7,771 bases of DNA from Burkholderiales bacterium. Its GTDB lineage: Bacteria; Pseudomonadota; Gammaproteobacteria; Burkholderiales; Usitatibacteraceae. The DNA lies in contig JAJAYN010000515.1 of the NCBI GenBank assembly GCA_026786225.1, positions 1 through 7,771 of the forward strand, written 5' to 3'. A model generated the notes under the pieces. That model was not told where the DNA came from, searched no databases, and saw nothing but the letters and a program-made list of their open reading frames with translations. Positions 1 through 6,277 of the stretch are shown piece by piece. Every line of letters begins with the position of its first letter. Position 1 is the stretch's first letter. Both the position numbers and the translations under genes were made by a program.

Positions 1-1
1 A

Positions 2-1075
2 GCGCCAGCTATAACCGTCAGTTGTTGAAGTCTGCGAGGTCGCGAGCTTGGCGCGCTGCACCAGCAGATCAGCGTAATGGCCGTCGTCGCCGGAGATCGC
101 GATGCCGATACTCACCGTGAGCGCGGTGGTGGTGCCGGCGACGGGGAATGGCAGGCGCATCGCCTCGACGGTGCGACTGGCGATTTCTTCGGCACGACGG
201 ATGGCGTCCTCCGGGGTGGTCTCGGTCACGAGGAAGGCGAATTCGTCACCGCCGTAGCGCGCCAGCGTATGTTGGCTACCGGCGACAAGTTGCAGGCGCG
301 AGGCGATCTCGATTAACAGCTGGTCCCCCGCTGCGTGGCCGAAGGCCTCGTTAAAGCGCCGCAGGTTATCGATGTCGATCACCAGCACCGCACTGGTGAG
401 TGTGGCCACTGAAGTAGAGCGGCGGATGGCGGAATCGAGGCGGTCGAGTAGAAGGTGCCGGTTTGGCAGGCTGGTGAGTTCATCCGTGGTGGCCTGGCGC
501 GAAATGCTCTCGTTGGATTCACGCAGGATCACGTAGACCAGCCCGATCACGAGGATGCCGTAGCCCGCCGCCATGCCAAAGCCAACACTGGGGCCCTGCC
601 AGATGCGCCAATACGAAAGCGCCAACATCATCGCCTGCACCAGCACGATGCCCGCGACGATGCGGTATTTGGGGTTACGTTTCCAGATCACCCATGCGGC
701 CCAGCTATTGATCAGCCCAACCGCGACACCGACGACTGGCCCGGAATCCGGCATCGATATCGACATGACCAGCAAAATAATGCTGCTGGTACCGCAGATC
801 AGCAGCGTAAGCGTCTGCCAGCGCACCGCCTGCTCACGAAAATACTGCGTGCCCGCCCAGAACATGCCGACATAAATGCCCGGAAACACCGATGCCAGAT
901 AGACTAGAAAAGTATTGCCACTGGCAGTGCCAAACCGGAAGGAAATCGATGCCGCCGCGAGCGCGAAATAGGCAAAAGCCCAGCAGAGCGGTGTGCGATT
1001 CGGACGGCGGGTCAACCAGATAGAAAGCAGGAACAAAGCGAGGAACAAACGGGCGATATTCGGTAATTCAGTCAT
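2..1075 (-). CDS. Membrane-anchored GGDEF diguanylate cyclase, C-terminus beyond the left edge
   Basis: GGDEF proteins make the second messenger cyclic di-GMP from two GTP. Reading from the ATG at 1075, 358 codons are open to the edge with no stop. The first ~185 residues form about seven hydrophobic segments (roughly 7-21, 30-46, 55-75, 88-107, 113-131, 139-156, 165-184), a membrane sensor I cannot assign to a named family. The GGDEF domain follows: DELTSLPNR at 198-206, DID metal-binding motif at 234-236, FGHAAGD at 245-251, and the catalytic loop RYGGDEF with GGDEF at 275-279. The product-inhibition site (RxxD, normally just before the loop) is replaced by GSQH at 266-269, so feedback inhibition through this site is unlikely. 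The end of the domain is unusual: RAKLATSQ stands where an AD.ALY.AK type motif is expected. An EAL domain could follow outside the window. The Shine-Dalgarno sequence before the ATG is poor. Family is certain; cyclase activity is inferred from the intact loop. Confidence 0.93.
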   Translation of the reverse strand, partial: MTELPNIARLFLALFLLSIWLTRRPNRTPLCWAFAYFALAAASISFRFGTASGNTFLVYLASVFPGIYVGMFWAGTQYFREQAVRWQTLTLLICGTSSIILLVMSISMPDSGPVVGVAVGLINSWAAWVIWKRNPKYRIVAGIVLVQAMMLALSYWRIWQGPSVGFGMAAGYGILVIGLVYVILRESNESISRQATTDELTSLPNRHLLLDRLDSAIRRSTSVATLTSAVLVIDIDNLRRFNEAFGHAAGDQLLIEIASRLQLVAGSQHTLARYGGDEFAFLVTETTPEDAIRRAEEIASRTVEAMRLPFPVAGTTTALTVSIGIAISGDDGHYADLLVQRAKLATSQTSTTDGYSWR

Positions 1076-1386
1076 CGTTTCACAAGCGTTAACATTTGCC
1101 GAGATATTACGCGAAGTTCACTCTTGAATGACGCACTGCAACGATGTTGTCCTTATACCTATCGCGGGGCTTGTGCAGGACGCATGAATCGTAGCAATGC
1201 GTGACGCAACCTTCAACCGCCTGACGTCCGCACCATTGCCTGGTTAACCTGCTAATTAGCAAAAGTTTTGCGCCGTGGGATCGTGCGAAAAATAGAGGCC
1301 AACGCATTGGCAGAGCAGCCACAAGTAGGTAGGCGCAGTGGAACGTCCCGGCCTCCGCTGGGACGACGGAACATCGTTCTCTTACT
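1076..1386. other. Intergenic region between cyclase and cupin genes, with palindromes
   Basis: No convincing gene lies in this 311-base stretch. A 71-codon minus-strand ORF at 1107-1322 has no recognisable domain and no ribosome binding site. What is visible: two overlapping perfect palindromes at 1250-1261 and 1259-1271; a 6-bp inverted repeat (ACGCAT at 1180-1185 with ATGCGT at 1197-1202); and a 6-bp stem (CGTCCC at 1344-1349 with GGGACG at 1360-1365) downstream of the cupin gene. That last stem has no T-run on the minus strand, so it is a poor terminator candidate. The promoter of the cyclase should lie here, but no strong -35/-10 pair stands out. Confidence 0.6.
1250..1271. repeat. Two overlapping perfect palindromes, possible operator
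   Basis: TGCTAATTAGCA at 1250-1261 is a perfect 12-bp palindrome. It overlaps GCAAAAGTTTTGC at 1259-1271, a perfect 6+1+6 palindrome; the two share GCA. AT-rich nested dyads like these are typical of sites bound by dimeric regulators. They lie 175 bases upstream of the cyclase start and more than 100 bases beyond the cupin stop. Any regulatory role is inference. Confidence 0.4.
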
Positions 1387-1809
1387 TCACTTCCACGGCG
1401 TCACTGGCGGTATCGCACACGGCCCGGGCGCTTCGATCGTTTTGAAATCCGCCGGCCCGGCGATTTCGAGGTATTCCATGTCTTCGGAATAATCGAACAG
1501 GTAGTGGACGATGCCAGGCCGCTGGTGGACGCAATCGCCCGCCGCGACCAGCGTTTCTTCGGTGCCGTACATAAAGCGCGCCCAGCCTTTGAGCATGTAG
1601 ACAATATGAAAATCCGCCACATGATGGTGCCAGCCCGTGCCGTCTTTTGGTGCGATATTGGCCTTGACCAGTTGCGCGATCACTTTCCCGCCGGTCGCGT
1701 CAGCGATGCCGAGGTCGCGATATAAAAAGAAATCCCGTAATCCCTCGGCCTCGAAAACCGTATCACCGGGTTTGACATGGGAAAAACGATTTCCGGCTTT
1801 GTCTGGCAT
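1387..1809 (-). CDS. Small single-domain cupin protein
   Basis: A 140-residue protein made of one cupin beta-barrel, a fold that usually binds a metal and serves as a small enzyme or ligand-binding protein. Cupin motif 1 is at about residues 59-75: WHHH gives H61-x-H63, and the conserved glycine is G75. Motif 2 is at 91-102, GDCVHQRPGIVH, with P98, G99 and the metal-ligand histidine H102. The usual glutamate ligand of motif 1 appears to be replaced by H68, which suggests an all-histidine metal site. The ATG at 1809 is chosen because GAGGG (minus strand, 1814-1818) lies four bases upstream; the frame stays open to 1890, but that extension has no ribosome binding site and an un-cupin-like composition. 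There is no signal peptide, so it should be cytoplasmic. The substrate cannot be read from the sequence. The gene is 93 bases downstream of the deacetylase remnant. Confidence 0.88.
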   Translation of the reverse strand: MPDKAGNRFSHVKPGDTVFEAEGLRDFFLYRDLGIADATGGKVIAQLVKANIAPKDGTGWHHHVADFHIVYMLKGWARFMYGTEETLVAAGDCVHQRPGIVHYLFDYSEDMEYLEIAGPADFKTIEAPGPCAIPPVTPWK

Positions 1810-1902
1810 GGTGCCCTCGCTGTAGATAGATGACTGGTAAATCGAGCATGAATCGTTCCGGAGTGCGGCAGTGTAGCAACACCTCATCACCGACAGATGG
1901 GA

Positions 1903-2211
1903 TTAAGCGTCCACCGCGCCCAGCAAGACGCCCACACGTGCCCCCACGCTCCGCGCCAGCGCCTTGAGCGCGTAGCCGCCTTCGAGCATGGAGATGATAC
2001 GGCCTTTGGCGTGGCGATTGGCTACATCGAGAATGCGCGCGGTGAGCAAGGCGAAGTTGCTTTCCACCCAGCCCAGATTGGCGAGCTCGTCATCGCGGTG
2101 GGCGTCAAAGCCTGCAGAGAGGTAGATCAGCTCGGGGCGAAACGCATTGAGCACGGGTGAGAGGACCCGGGGCAATTGTAGGACGTCGCCCCAAAATGGG
2201 CCGCGTAAAAT
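1903..2211 (-). pseudogene. C-terminal remnant of a histone-deacetylase/AcuC superfamily deacylase
   Basis: Bacterial members of this zinc deacylase family run about 300-370 residues; only about the last 100 codons remain. Visible family signatures are FRPELIYLSAGFDAH, which carries the Asp that is the third zinc ligand, and LEGGY, which carries the catalytic tyrosine. After these comes the usual C-terminal helix ALARSVGARVGVLLG. The frame ends at TAA (1903-1905) and upstream it opens only to a TAG at 2212-2214. The histidine dyad and the DxH zinc ligands, which lie in the N-terminal two thirds, are absent, so the remnant cannot be an active enzyme. The only possible start in the conserved part is a TTG at 2175 with no Shine-Dalgarno. 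The conserved sequence fades within about 30 bases of the end of the DUF2950 gene, which suggests that the 5' part was removed by a rearrangement placing DUF2950 there. The missing part is not found elsewhere in the window. Confidence 0.85.
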
Positions 2212-2236
2212 CTACGCTGCCGCCAATACTTGCCGT

Positions 2237-3021
2237 CTATGGACGCTGCCAGCTTCCATCCGGATCAAACGCGGCCATCCTCTCAGCCATTGCCGAGGTG
2301 CCTTTGCCGAGGTCTTTCTCAAAGACGACGCCATCGTGGCTGACGATAAAGCGCATGATCCAGGAGGCACCATAACGCGCCGGATAGGCGACAACCGCAA
2401 ATCCACCGACCATTTTGCCTCTGACCAGGTAATCGCATGCGCCGCCCTTTGCGTCCTAGCCCTGACGGCTGAGGATGCGATAGTAATAGCCGTGGTAGCG
2501 GTCCAGCGGCAAAGCAGCGTTTCGTGTAACGCCATCCTTGGCGGCAGCGGCGATAAGCGGACCCAGCGGGCTTTGCGCTTCACTGCCGGCTGTTTCCCAG
2601 TAGAGGCCATCGTGTTTACCAGGCGTGCTCACGAATCGCGGTGCGTATTCCAGGAGACCATTGCGATCCTGATCCGTGGCGACGTATTCGCATTGTGCAT
2701 CGACGATGGCACGGCAAACTTCAATCGCAGCGAGTTCATTCTTGCCGATGCGACGTTTGAGAATTTCCTCGCGGCCCTGCGCGGTGTCAAAGCGCCAACC
2801 GGTCGCGGATTTCACCAGCGGTATCGGCATGGGCCATTCGTCCTTGCCGATCAGTATCACCGCTTTGGCGTCACCTTGGGTTTGGCAGAAGCTTTGTCCG
2901 TATGCGCAAAAGTGATGGTCAACAAGACAGCAACGGTGCAAACAATCGTACAGACCAACAGGTTTATTTTCGTTTGCGGCGATACGAGATCAGGTGACGT
3001 TGCAAATGCGCACGCAGACAT
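2237..3021 (-). pseudogene. DUF2950 family gene, broken by an in-frame amber stop and a lost N-terminal domain
   Basis: DUF2950 proteins are exported proteins of about 300 residues and unknown function, often encoded beside DUF3300. The recognisable core runs from about 2860 down to 2459 and contains DEWPMPIPLVK, GWRFDTAQGREEIL, RRIGKNEL, STPGKHDGLYW, SPLGPL and YHGYYYRIL. A TAG at 2456-2458 then interrupts the frame. The same frame continues for 72 more well-conserved codons (GKMVGGFAVVAYPARYG, then SHDGVVFEKDLG, FDPDGSW) to a TAG at 2237-2239. At the 5' end the core frame has no signal peptide. A signal-peptide-like hydrophobic run (LLVCTIVCTVAVLLTITFA, then an ASA cleavage motif) lies in the next frame, open from an ATG at 3021 to a stop at 2857-2859. 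The N-terminal domain of about 70 residues expected between signal and core is missing. Three lesions together point to a pseudogene. Only 38 bases separate the 3021 ATG from the DUF3300 stop codon. Confidence 0.85.
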
Positions 3022-3059
3022 TGCGTGTGGTTGCGAGAACGTGGATTGCAGGTTGGCCT

Positions 3060-4535
3060 CTAGTTGTTCTGCTGTTCGCGGTTGCGCTCGCGTGGCGCAT
3101 TCGGTGTGGCTGGTGCCTGGCGCTGTTCGCGTGGCTCCGGCGGCGCAGCTTGCTGTACCGGCGGCGGCACATTACGTTGAGCCTGTGGCTGCGGTTGAGG
3201 CTGCGCCGGCGGGCGAGGTTGTGGTTGCATCTGCGACTGGACCGGTGGCGGCGGATTACCCGCCGGGCGCTGTGGCATGACCACAGACGGCCTTGGTGCG
3301 CTTGCCTGTCCGCGCGAACTCGCATTGCGGGTATCGTCACCGCGAGCCACGCCTTCGAGCGCTTGCGGCGATTGCTCGCCAAGCGGTCGCCGATTGTTGT
3401 CGCGCGTCGATGGGGCATTTGGCACAGGGTTTGGTACCGCGCTTGGTGAGAAGGCCGGGCGCGGCGTTGCGTTAATTACCGGAGGCACTAGCACGTTGGA
3501 TCCTTGCTGCACGGGTCTTGGTTCGCCGCGCCGATCGCCCCTGTCGCCACGGTCACCGCGCGGTGCATTATTGACGCGGTTTGGGGTATTTGGGCTACGT
3601 CCACGGAAATCGCTGCGTGTGTCGGAGTGGCCGGAAGGGCGGTTGAATTGCTCACGCAGTGCCGGATTACGATACGGCACGCCACGACGATGGTCCGGGT
3701 CATGCTGCCAGCGGTTGTCTGGATTCGGGCGACGATTCACGTTGCGGTAGTAAAAACTGTTGTAGTTGATGACATTGACATGACGTTGCCGCCAATTGAT
3801 GCCACCGAAGAAAAATCCCGAACCGACCCTGATGCCATTGCCCCAGTAATAGCTGCGGGCGTAACCGGGGCGTGCGTAATAGCCAGACCAGGGCGACCAG
3901 CGCATCGGTGCGTAGCCGGGCCACCACCAATCTCCATAGACCACCAGGGGATCGTAATAGGGTATGTAAATTACGTCGGGACGCGCCGATTCGATTACAT
4001 AGACCGGGCCGTCCTGCTCAATGCGCAGTTGATCGTTCGATTGCAGATTTCCGGCCGAATCGGCACGCTGGCGCAGGCTCTGCACAGTGTCCCAGATTTG
4101 CGCTTCCTGGCTTAAAAATGCATCGCCGAGGCGCTCCGTCCAATCGAGTGATTCGTCCATCAGTTCGAGAACTTGCGGAAATGCGACCAGCGATTTCACA
4201 CTAGGGTCCCAGCGCTCACGCGCCACCGCACGCACCGCCTGATCGCCCCTCAAGTTCGGATTGCCGCGTGACCAGCGCGCTGCCTGAACGACTTCGAGTG
4301 GATAGGTCGCTGCCATCAATATCTGGGTGAGCAGGGAATCCGGATAGAGCGCAATCGGTGCCAGCATCTGATCGAACTCTTGCTGTGAGAATACGGCTGT
4401 CGAGACATAGGTGTTCGAATTTTGCACCACGCGGACCGTCTGGCTGTCCTGCGCGAACACGGCGGGAGCGGAAACAGTCAGCGATGCAAGAATGGCGAGA
4501 CAGCCGGCAACGGATTGTCTGACGCGTACTTTCAT
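3060..4535 (-). CDS. DUF3300 family exported protein with disordered Pro/Gln/Arg-rich tail
   Basis: A 491-residue exported protein of unknown function. Residues 1-28 form a Sec signal peptide (charged start, hydrophobic core, AVFA before QD). The DUF3300 domain covers about 50-235; its family hallmarks are APIALYPDSLL (59-69), ATYPLEVVQAARW, WDPSVKSLVAFP, LDWTERLGDAFL, LRQRADSAGNLQS and PYYDPLVVYGDWWWPGY. An aromatic and glycine-rich stretch follows (YY, WW and FFFGGINWRQRHVN-like segments). From about residue 285 to the end the chain is low complexity: GDRGDRGDRRG, then proline/glutamine runs such as QPQPQPQ. This is probably unfolded and positively charged, perhaps binding the envelope or nucleic acid (inference). 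The ATG at 4535 has an excellent GAGGAG (4542-4547) six bases upstream. A perfect 21-bp hairpin ends only four bases upstream of that site and could limit translation. The broken DUF2950 gene follows in the same orientation. Confidence 0.92.
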   Translation of the reverse strand: MKVRVRQSVAGCLAILASLTVSAPAVFAQDSQTVRVVQNSNTYVSTAVFSQQEFDQMLAPIALYPDSLLTQILMAATYPLEVVQAARWSRGNPNLRGDQAVRAVARERWDPSVKSLVAFPQVLELMDESLDWTERLGDAFLSQEAQIWDTVQSLRQRADSAGNLQSNDQLRIEQDGPVYVIESARPDVIYIPYYDPLVVYGDWWWPGYAPMRWSPWSGYYARPGYARSYYWGNGIRVGSGFFFGGINWRQRHVNVINYNSFYYRNVNRRPNPDNRWQHDPDHRRGVPYRNPALREQFNRPSGHSDTRSDFRGRSPNTPNRVNNAPRGDRGDRGDRRGEPRPVQQGSNVLVPPVINATPRPAFSPSAVPNPVPNAPSTRDNNRRPLGEQSPQALEGVARGDDTRNASSRGQASAPRPSVVMPQRPAGNPPPPVQSQMQPQPRPPAQPQPQPQAQRNVPPPVQQAAPPEPREQRQAPATPNAPRERNREQQNN

Positions 4536-4551
4536 GATTGACTCCTCACTG

Positions 4552-4595
4552 AACCAGTGCCTGTGATCATCGACCGATGATCACAGGCACTGGTT
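4552..4595. repeat. Perfect 21-bp inverted repeat in the DUF3300 leader
   Basis: The left arm 4552-4572 (starts AACCAGTGCCTG) and right arm 4575-4595 (ends CAGGCACTGGTT) are exact reverse complements across 21 bp, separated by only two bases. It lies between the CBS gene stop (4677) and the DUF3300 start codon (4535). Read on the minus strand, the hairpin base falls four bases before the GAGGAG ribosome binding site and is not followed by a T-run, so it is not a classical terminator for the CBS gene. On the plus strand a modest T-rich stretch (GTTATTTTG) follows, which could stop antisense transcription. It could be a leader hairpin affecting translation or stability, a transcript-processing barrier, or a large operator. 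The sequence does not decide. Confidence 0.85.
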
Positions 4596-4676
4596 GTTAT
4601 TTTGACAACGAACTCATGCCCCGGTTACAGGCGCCACGTTACAGTAAGTTTCAACGCGGCAAGTTTAAAAAAGTTG

Positions 4677-5096
4677 TCAAGACGGCTGTGAAATTTCGCA
4701 CAAGGCTTCACCGGCGACTTTGATGTCCGCCGTCTCAATGGCAAAATCACCCAGCGCGACGATGCCAACCAAACGCTTGCTGGTGTTCACAATGGGCATG
4801 CGCCGGATCTGGTGTTCGCTCATGAGTTTGGCTACATCGGCCACGGAGTCGTCCTCGTAGGCCCAGACGATGCCCTCGGTCATGACTTCGCGAACTTTGG
4901 TGTTCAAATCCTTGCCCGTCGCAACGGCACGAATCGCAATATCTCGATCTGAAATTGAGCCAATCATGCGGTCGTTTTCTTCCACCGGCATCATGCCGAA
5001 ATTGCCCTTGAGCATCTTCTGGGCTACGTCCTGAATGGTTGCGTCCGGGCTTGTGACTTGCACGTCTTGGCTCATCAACTCTTTGACTTTCTGCAT
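4677..5096 (-). CDS. Two-CBS-domain protein
   Basis: A 139-residue cytoplasmic protein made of a tandem pair of CBS domains, a module that usually binds adenine nucleotides and acts as an energy or redox sensor. CBS1 covers about residues 1-60: KELMSQDVQVTSPDATI, then GMMPV, then GSISDRDIAIRA at 46-57. CBS2 covers about 68-125: VREVMTE, then QIRRMPIV, then GIVALGDFA at 111-119. No other domain is fused, so it probably acts on a partner or as a stand-alone sensor; the partner cannot be told here. The ATG at 5096 has AAGGAA about eight bases upstream. A 16-bp palindrome lies 34 bases upstream of the start (5131-5146). The gene is divergent from the glutathione S-transferase gene and co-oriented with DUF3300, from which it is separated by 141 bases and a strong hairpin. 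Confidence 0.92.
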   Translation of the reverse strand: MQKVKELMSQDVQVTSPDATIQDVAQKMLKGNFGMMPVEENDRMIGSISDRDIAIRAVATGKDLNTKVREVMTEGIVWAYEDDSVADVAKLMSEHQIRRMPIVNTSKRLVGIVALGDFAIETADIKVAGEALCEISQPS

Positions 5097-5130
5097 TTTT
5101 GATTTCCTTTTATCTATCGGGTTTGATGGG

Positions 5131-5146
5131 TTGCAGTCTCCTGCAA
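5131..5146. promoter_or_regulatory. Perfect palindrome upstream of the CBS gene, possible operator
   Basis: TTGCAG (5131-5136) and CTGCAA (5141-5146) are exact inverted copies around TCTC. The site lies 34 bases upstream of the CBS gene's start codon, where a repressor could block transcription. No good -35/-10 pair was found next to it, so the operator role is inference from position and symmetry only. Confidence 0.35.
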
Positions 5147-5239
5147 GAGGTCATTTCACCTAATTTGGCGCCTCATCGAAACCAGTCGATTACGCATTTA
5201 CCTGTAGGACGCAGGCGCGCATGAACCAGCGAGAATATG

Positions 5240-5274
5240 TGCGGATTCCGCATGCGTTTGACCGATGCTAGACT
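5240..5274 (+). promoter_or_regulatory. Candidate promoter region for the glutathione S-transferase gene
   Basis: An extended -10 element TGCTAGACT (hexamer TAGACT at 5269-5274, four of six consensus matches, TG one base before it) lies about 50 bases upstream of the start codon. The -35 position 17 bases upstream (TTCCGC at 5246-5251) is weak, as expected for an extended -10 promoter. It falls inside a perfect 13-bp palindrome, TGCGGATTCCGCA at 5240-5252, that could be a repressor site. A TTGACC at 5258-5263 is better as a -35 but lacks a good -10 partner. Confidence 0.3.
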
Positions 5275-5325
5275 TTGCACACCCTATGGCCGAATTCGCA
5301 GCACCGTTCAACCGCAAGGAAACCC

Positions 5326-5982
5326 ATGTCAAATCCCATCAGCTTCTACTTTGGTTCCGGCTCACCGTATGCATGGAAAGTCTGGCTCGCACTGGAACAC
5401 AAAAAATTGCCGTATGAAGCCAAACGCATGGCGTTTGATAACGGCGATCTCAAGACGCCAGCATTCACTGCCGTCAATCCGCGCCAGAAAGTACCGGCGC
5501 TGATGGACAACGGATTCGCGATGTATGAGTCGTCTGCCATTCTGGAGTATCTGGAGGACCGCTATGCCGACAGTGGCGAGCCAATATGGCCGAAGGACGT
5601 GCAGGCCCGCGCCATTGCGCGCCGTCGCGCAGCAGAAATCGTCGCCGAACTCGACCCCGTGAACGACAAGATTCTTGCCGAAATATTTGGCCCCGCTGAC
5701 AAAGTGCCCAATGTGGAGACGATTGAAGTGGGCAAAAAAGCGCTGGCTGCAGAACTCATGATTATCGAGGGCTGGCTGGACAAGGATTTTGTTGCGGGTG
5801 ACAAGTTAAGCGGCGCGGATTTCACCTTGTATCCATACTTGGCCTTTCTCGGTCGCGTCGATACCAGGAAGCCCGGCTACCACCTGCTCAAATTGGTGCC
5901 GCCGAAATTGACCGCGTGGATGAGGCGTATTGAAGCACTGCCGTATTTTGAAAAGACTTATCCACCCCACTGGAAAACGTAG
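5326..5982 (+). CDS. Glutathione S-transferase family protein
   Basis: A 218-residue cytosolic-type glutathione S-transferase; the family conjugates glutathione to electrophiles or uses it in reductions and isomerisations. The N-terminal thioredoxin-like domain covers about residues 5-82. FYFGSGSPYAWKV (7-19) holds the likely catalytic serine (S11 or S13). NPRQKVPAL (51-59) holds the cis-proline P57 that contacts glutathione. ESSAILEYL (68-76) holds the gamma-glutamyl binding pair E68-S69. The all-alpha C-terminal domain covers about 90-210, with the helix-capping motif GDKLSGADFTLYPYL at 158-172. The length is normal and no key motif is missing. The ATG at 5326 is chosen because AAGGA (5316-5320) lies five bases upstream and the glutathione domain begins at once; the frame is open to 5275, but those residues are not family-like. 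The class and substrate cannot be stated. It reads as its own transcription unit, divergent from the CBS gene. Confidence 0.93.
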   Translation: MSNPISFYFGSGSPYAWKVWLALEHKKLPYEAKRMAFDNGDLKTPAFTAVNPRQKVPALMDNGFAMYESSAILEYLEDRYADSGEPIWPKDVQARAIARRRAAEIVAELDPVNDKILAEIFGPADKVPNVETIEVGKKALAAELMIIEGWLDKDFVAGDKLSGADFTLYPYLAFLGRVDTRKPGYHLLKLVPPKLTAWMRRIEALPYFEKTYPPHWKT

Positions 5983-6277
5983 ATCGCCATTTGACGGGTG
6001 TCTCAGGGCGAAAGCGTTTGAAATGCCGCGCCAGTGCTAGCGTTTTCCCATTTACCCACGTCTCTAGATGCGTTCTTCGTTTTGTCCACAGCCGGACGCT
6101 TACATGTCCTACATACTCCTGATGCTCGAACTGCTGCGCAATCGGGCGTGTGAATCGCGTCGTGAAAGCGATTGATGTTCGGCAATTGCAATACCGGAAT
6201 CGCGTTCGCCAATCCGGTGCCGGCAGCCGCAGCCGGTGCTAAAGTTTGCGTTCCCATCTATCGCAAACGGAGAAACC
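5983..6277. other. Intergenic region, no convincing gene
   Basis: This stretch between the glutathione S-transferase and the small exported protein has no clear terminator or promoter. A minus-strand 84-codon ORF (6003-6257) has no recognisable domain and no good start. A plus-strand 23-codon reading frame at 6104-6175 begins MSYILLMLE, which resembles the start of YCII-type proteins but goes nowhere, so it may be a remnant or chance. CCGGTGC occurs twice as a direct repeat near 6213 and 6233, just before the next gene's leader. Confidence 0.5.

Noticed and set aside
455..907. 150-codon plus-strand frame opposite the GGDEF gene
   Set aside because: It is a shadow of the cyclase coding strand; its composition (many His, Asp, Arg) is typical of an antisense reading.
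1107..1322. 71-codon minus-strand frame in the cyclase/cupin gap
   Set aside because: No domain, no ribosome binding site and irregular composition; not enough to call a gene.
1344..1365. Small GC-rich stem after the cupin gene as a terminator
   Set aside because: Only six base pairs with a 10-base loop and no T-run on the minus strand.
2212..2610. 132-codon minus-strand frame overlapping the DUF2950 3' half
   Set aside because: It is out of frame with the conserved DUF2950 blocks, which continue in their own frame through the amber codon.
2147..3280. 377-codon plus-strand open frame across the DUF2950/DUF3300 region
   Set aside because: It is antisense to clearly recognisable minus-strand families, has no domain of its own and no ribosome binding site; long antisense frames are common in GC-rich coding DNA.
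3504..4115. 203-codon plus-strand frame inside the DUF3300 gene
   Set aside because: It is antisense to the conserved DUF3300 domain and has no supporting start signal.
4563..4585. TGTGA and TCACA half-sites within the 21-bp hairpin as a CRP site
   Set aside because: The half-sites are 14 bases apart, not the six required by CRP; they are just part of the larger inverted repeat.
6003..6257. 84-codon minus-strand frame downstream of the glutathione S-transferase
   Set aside because: No recognisable domain or start signal; it is likely chance.
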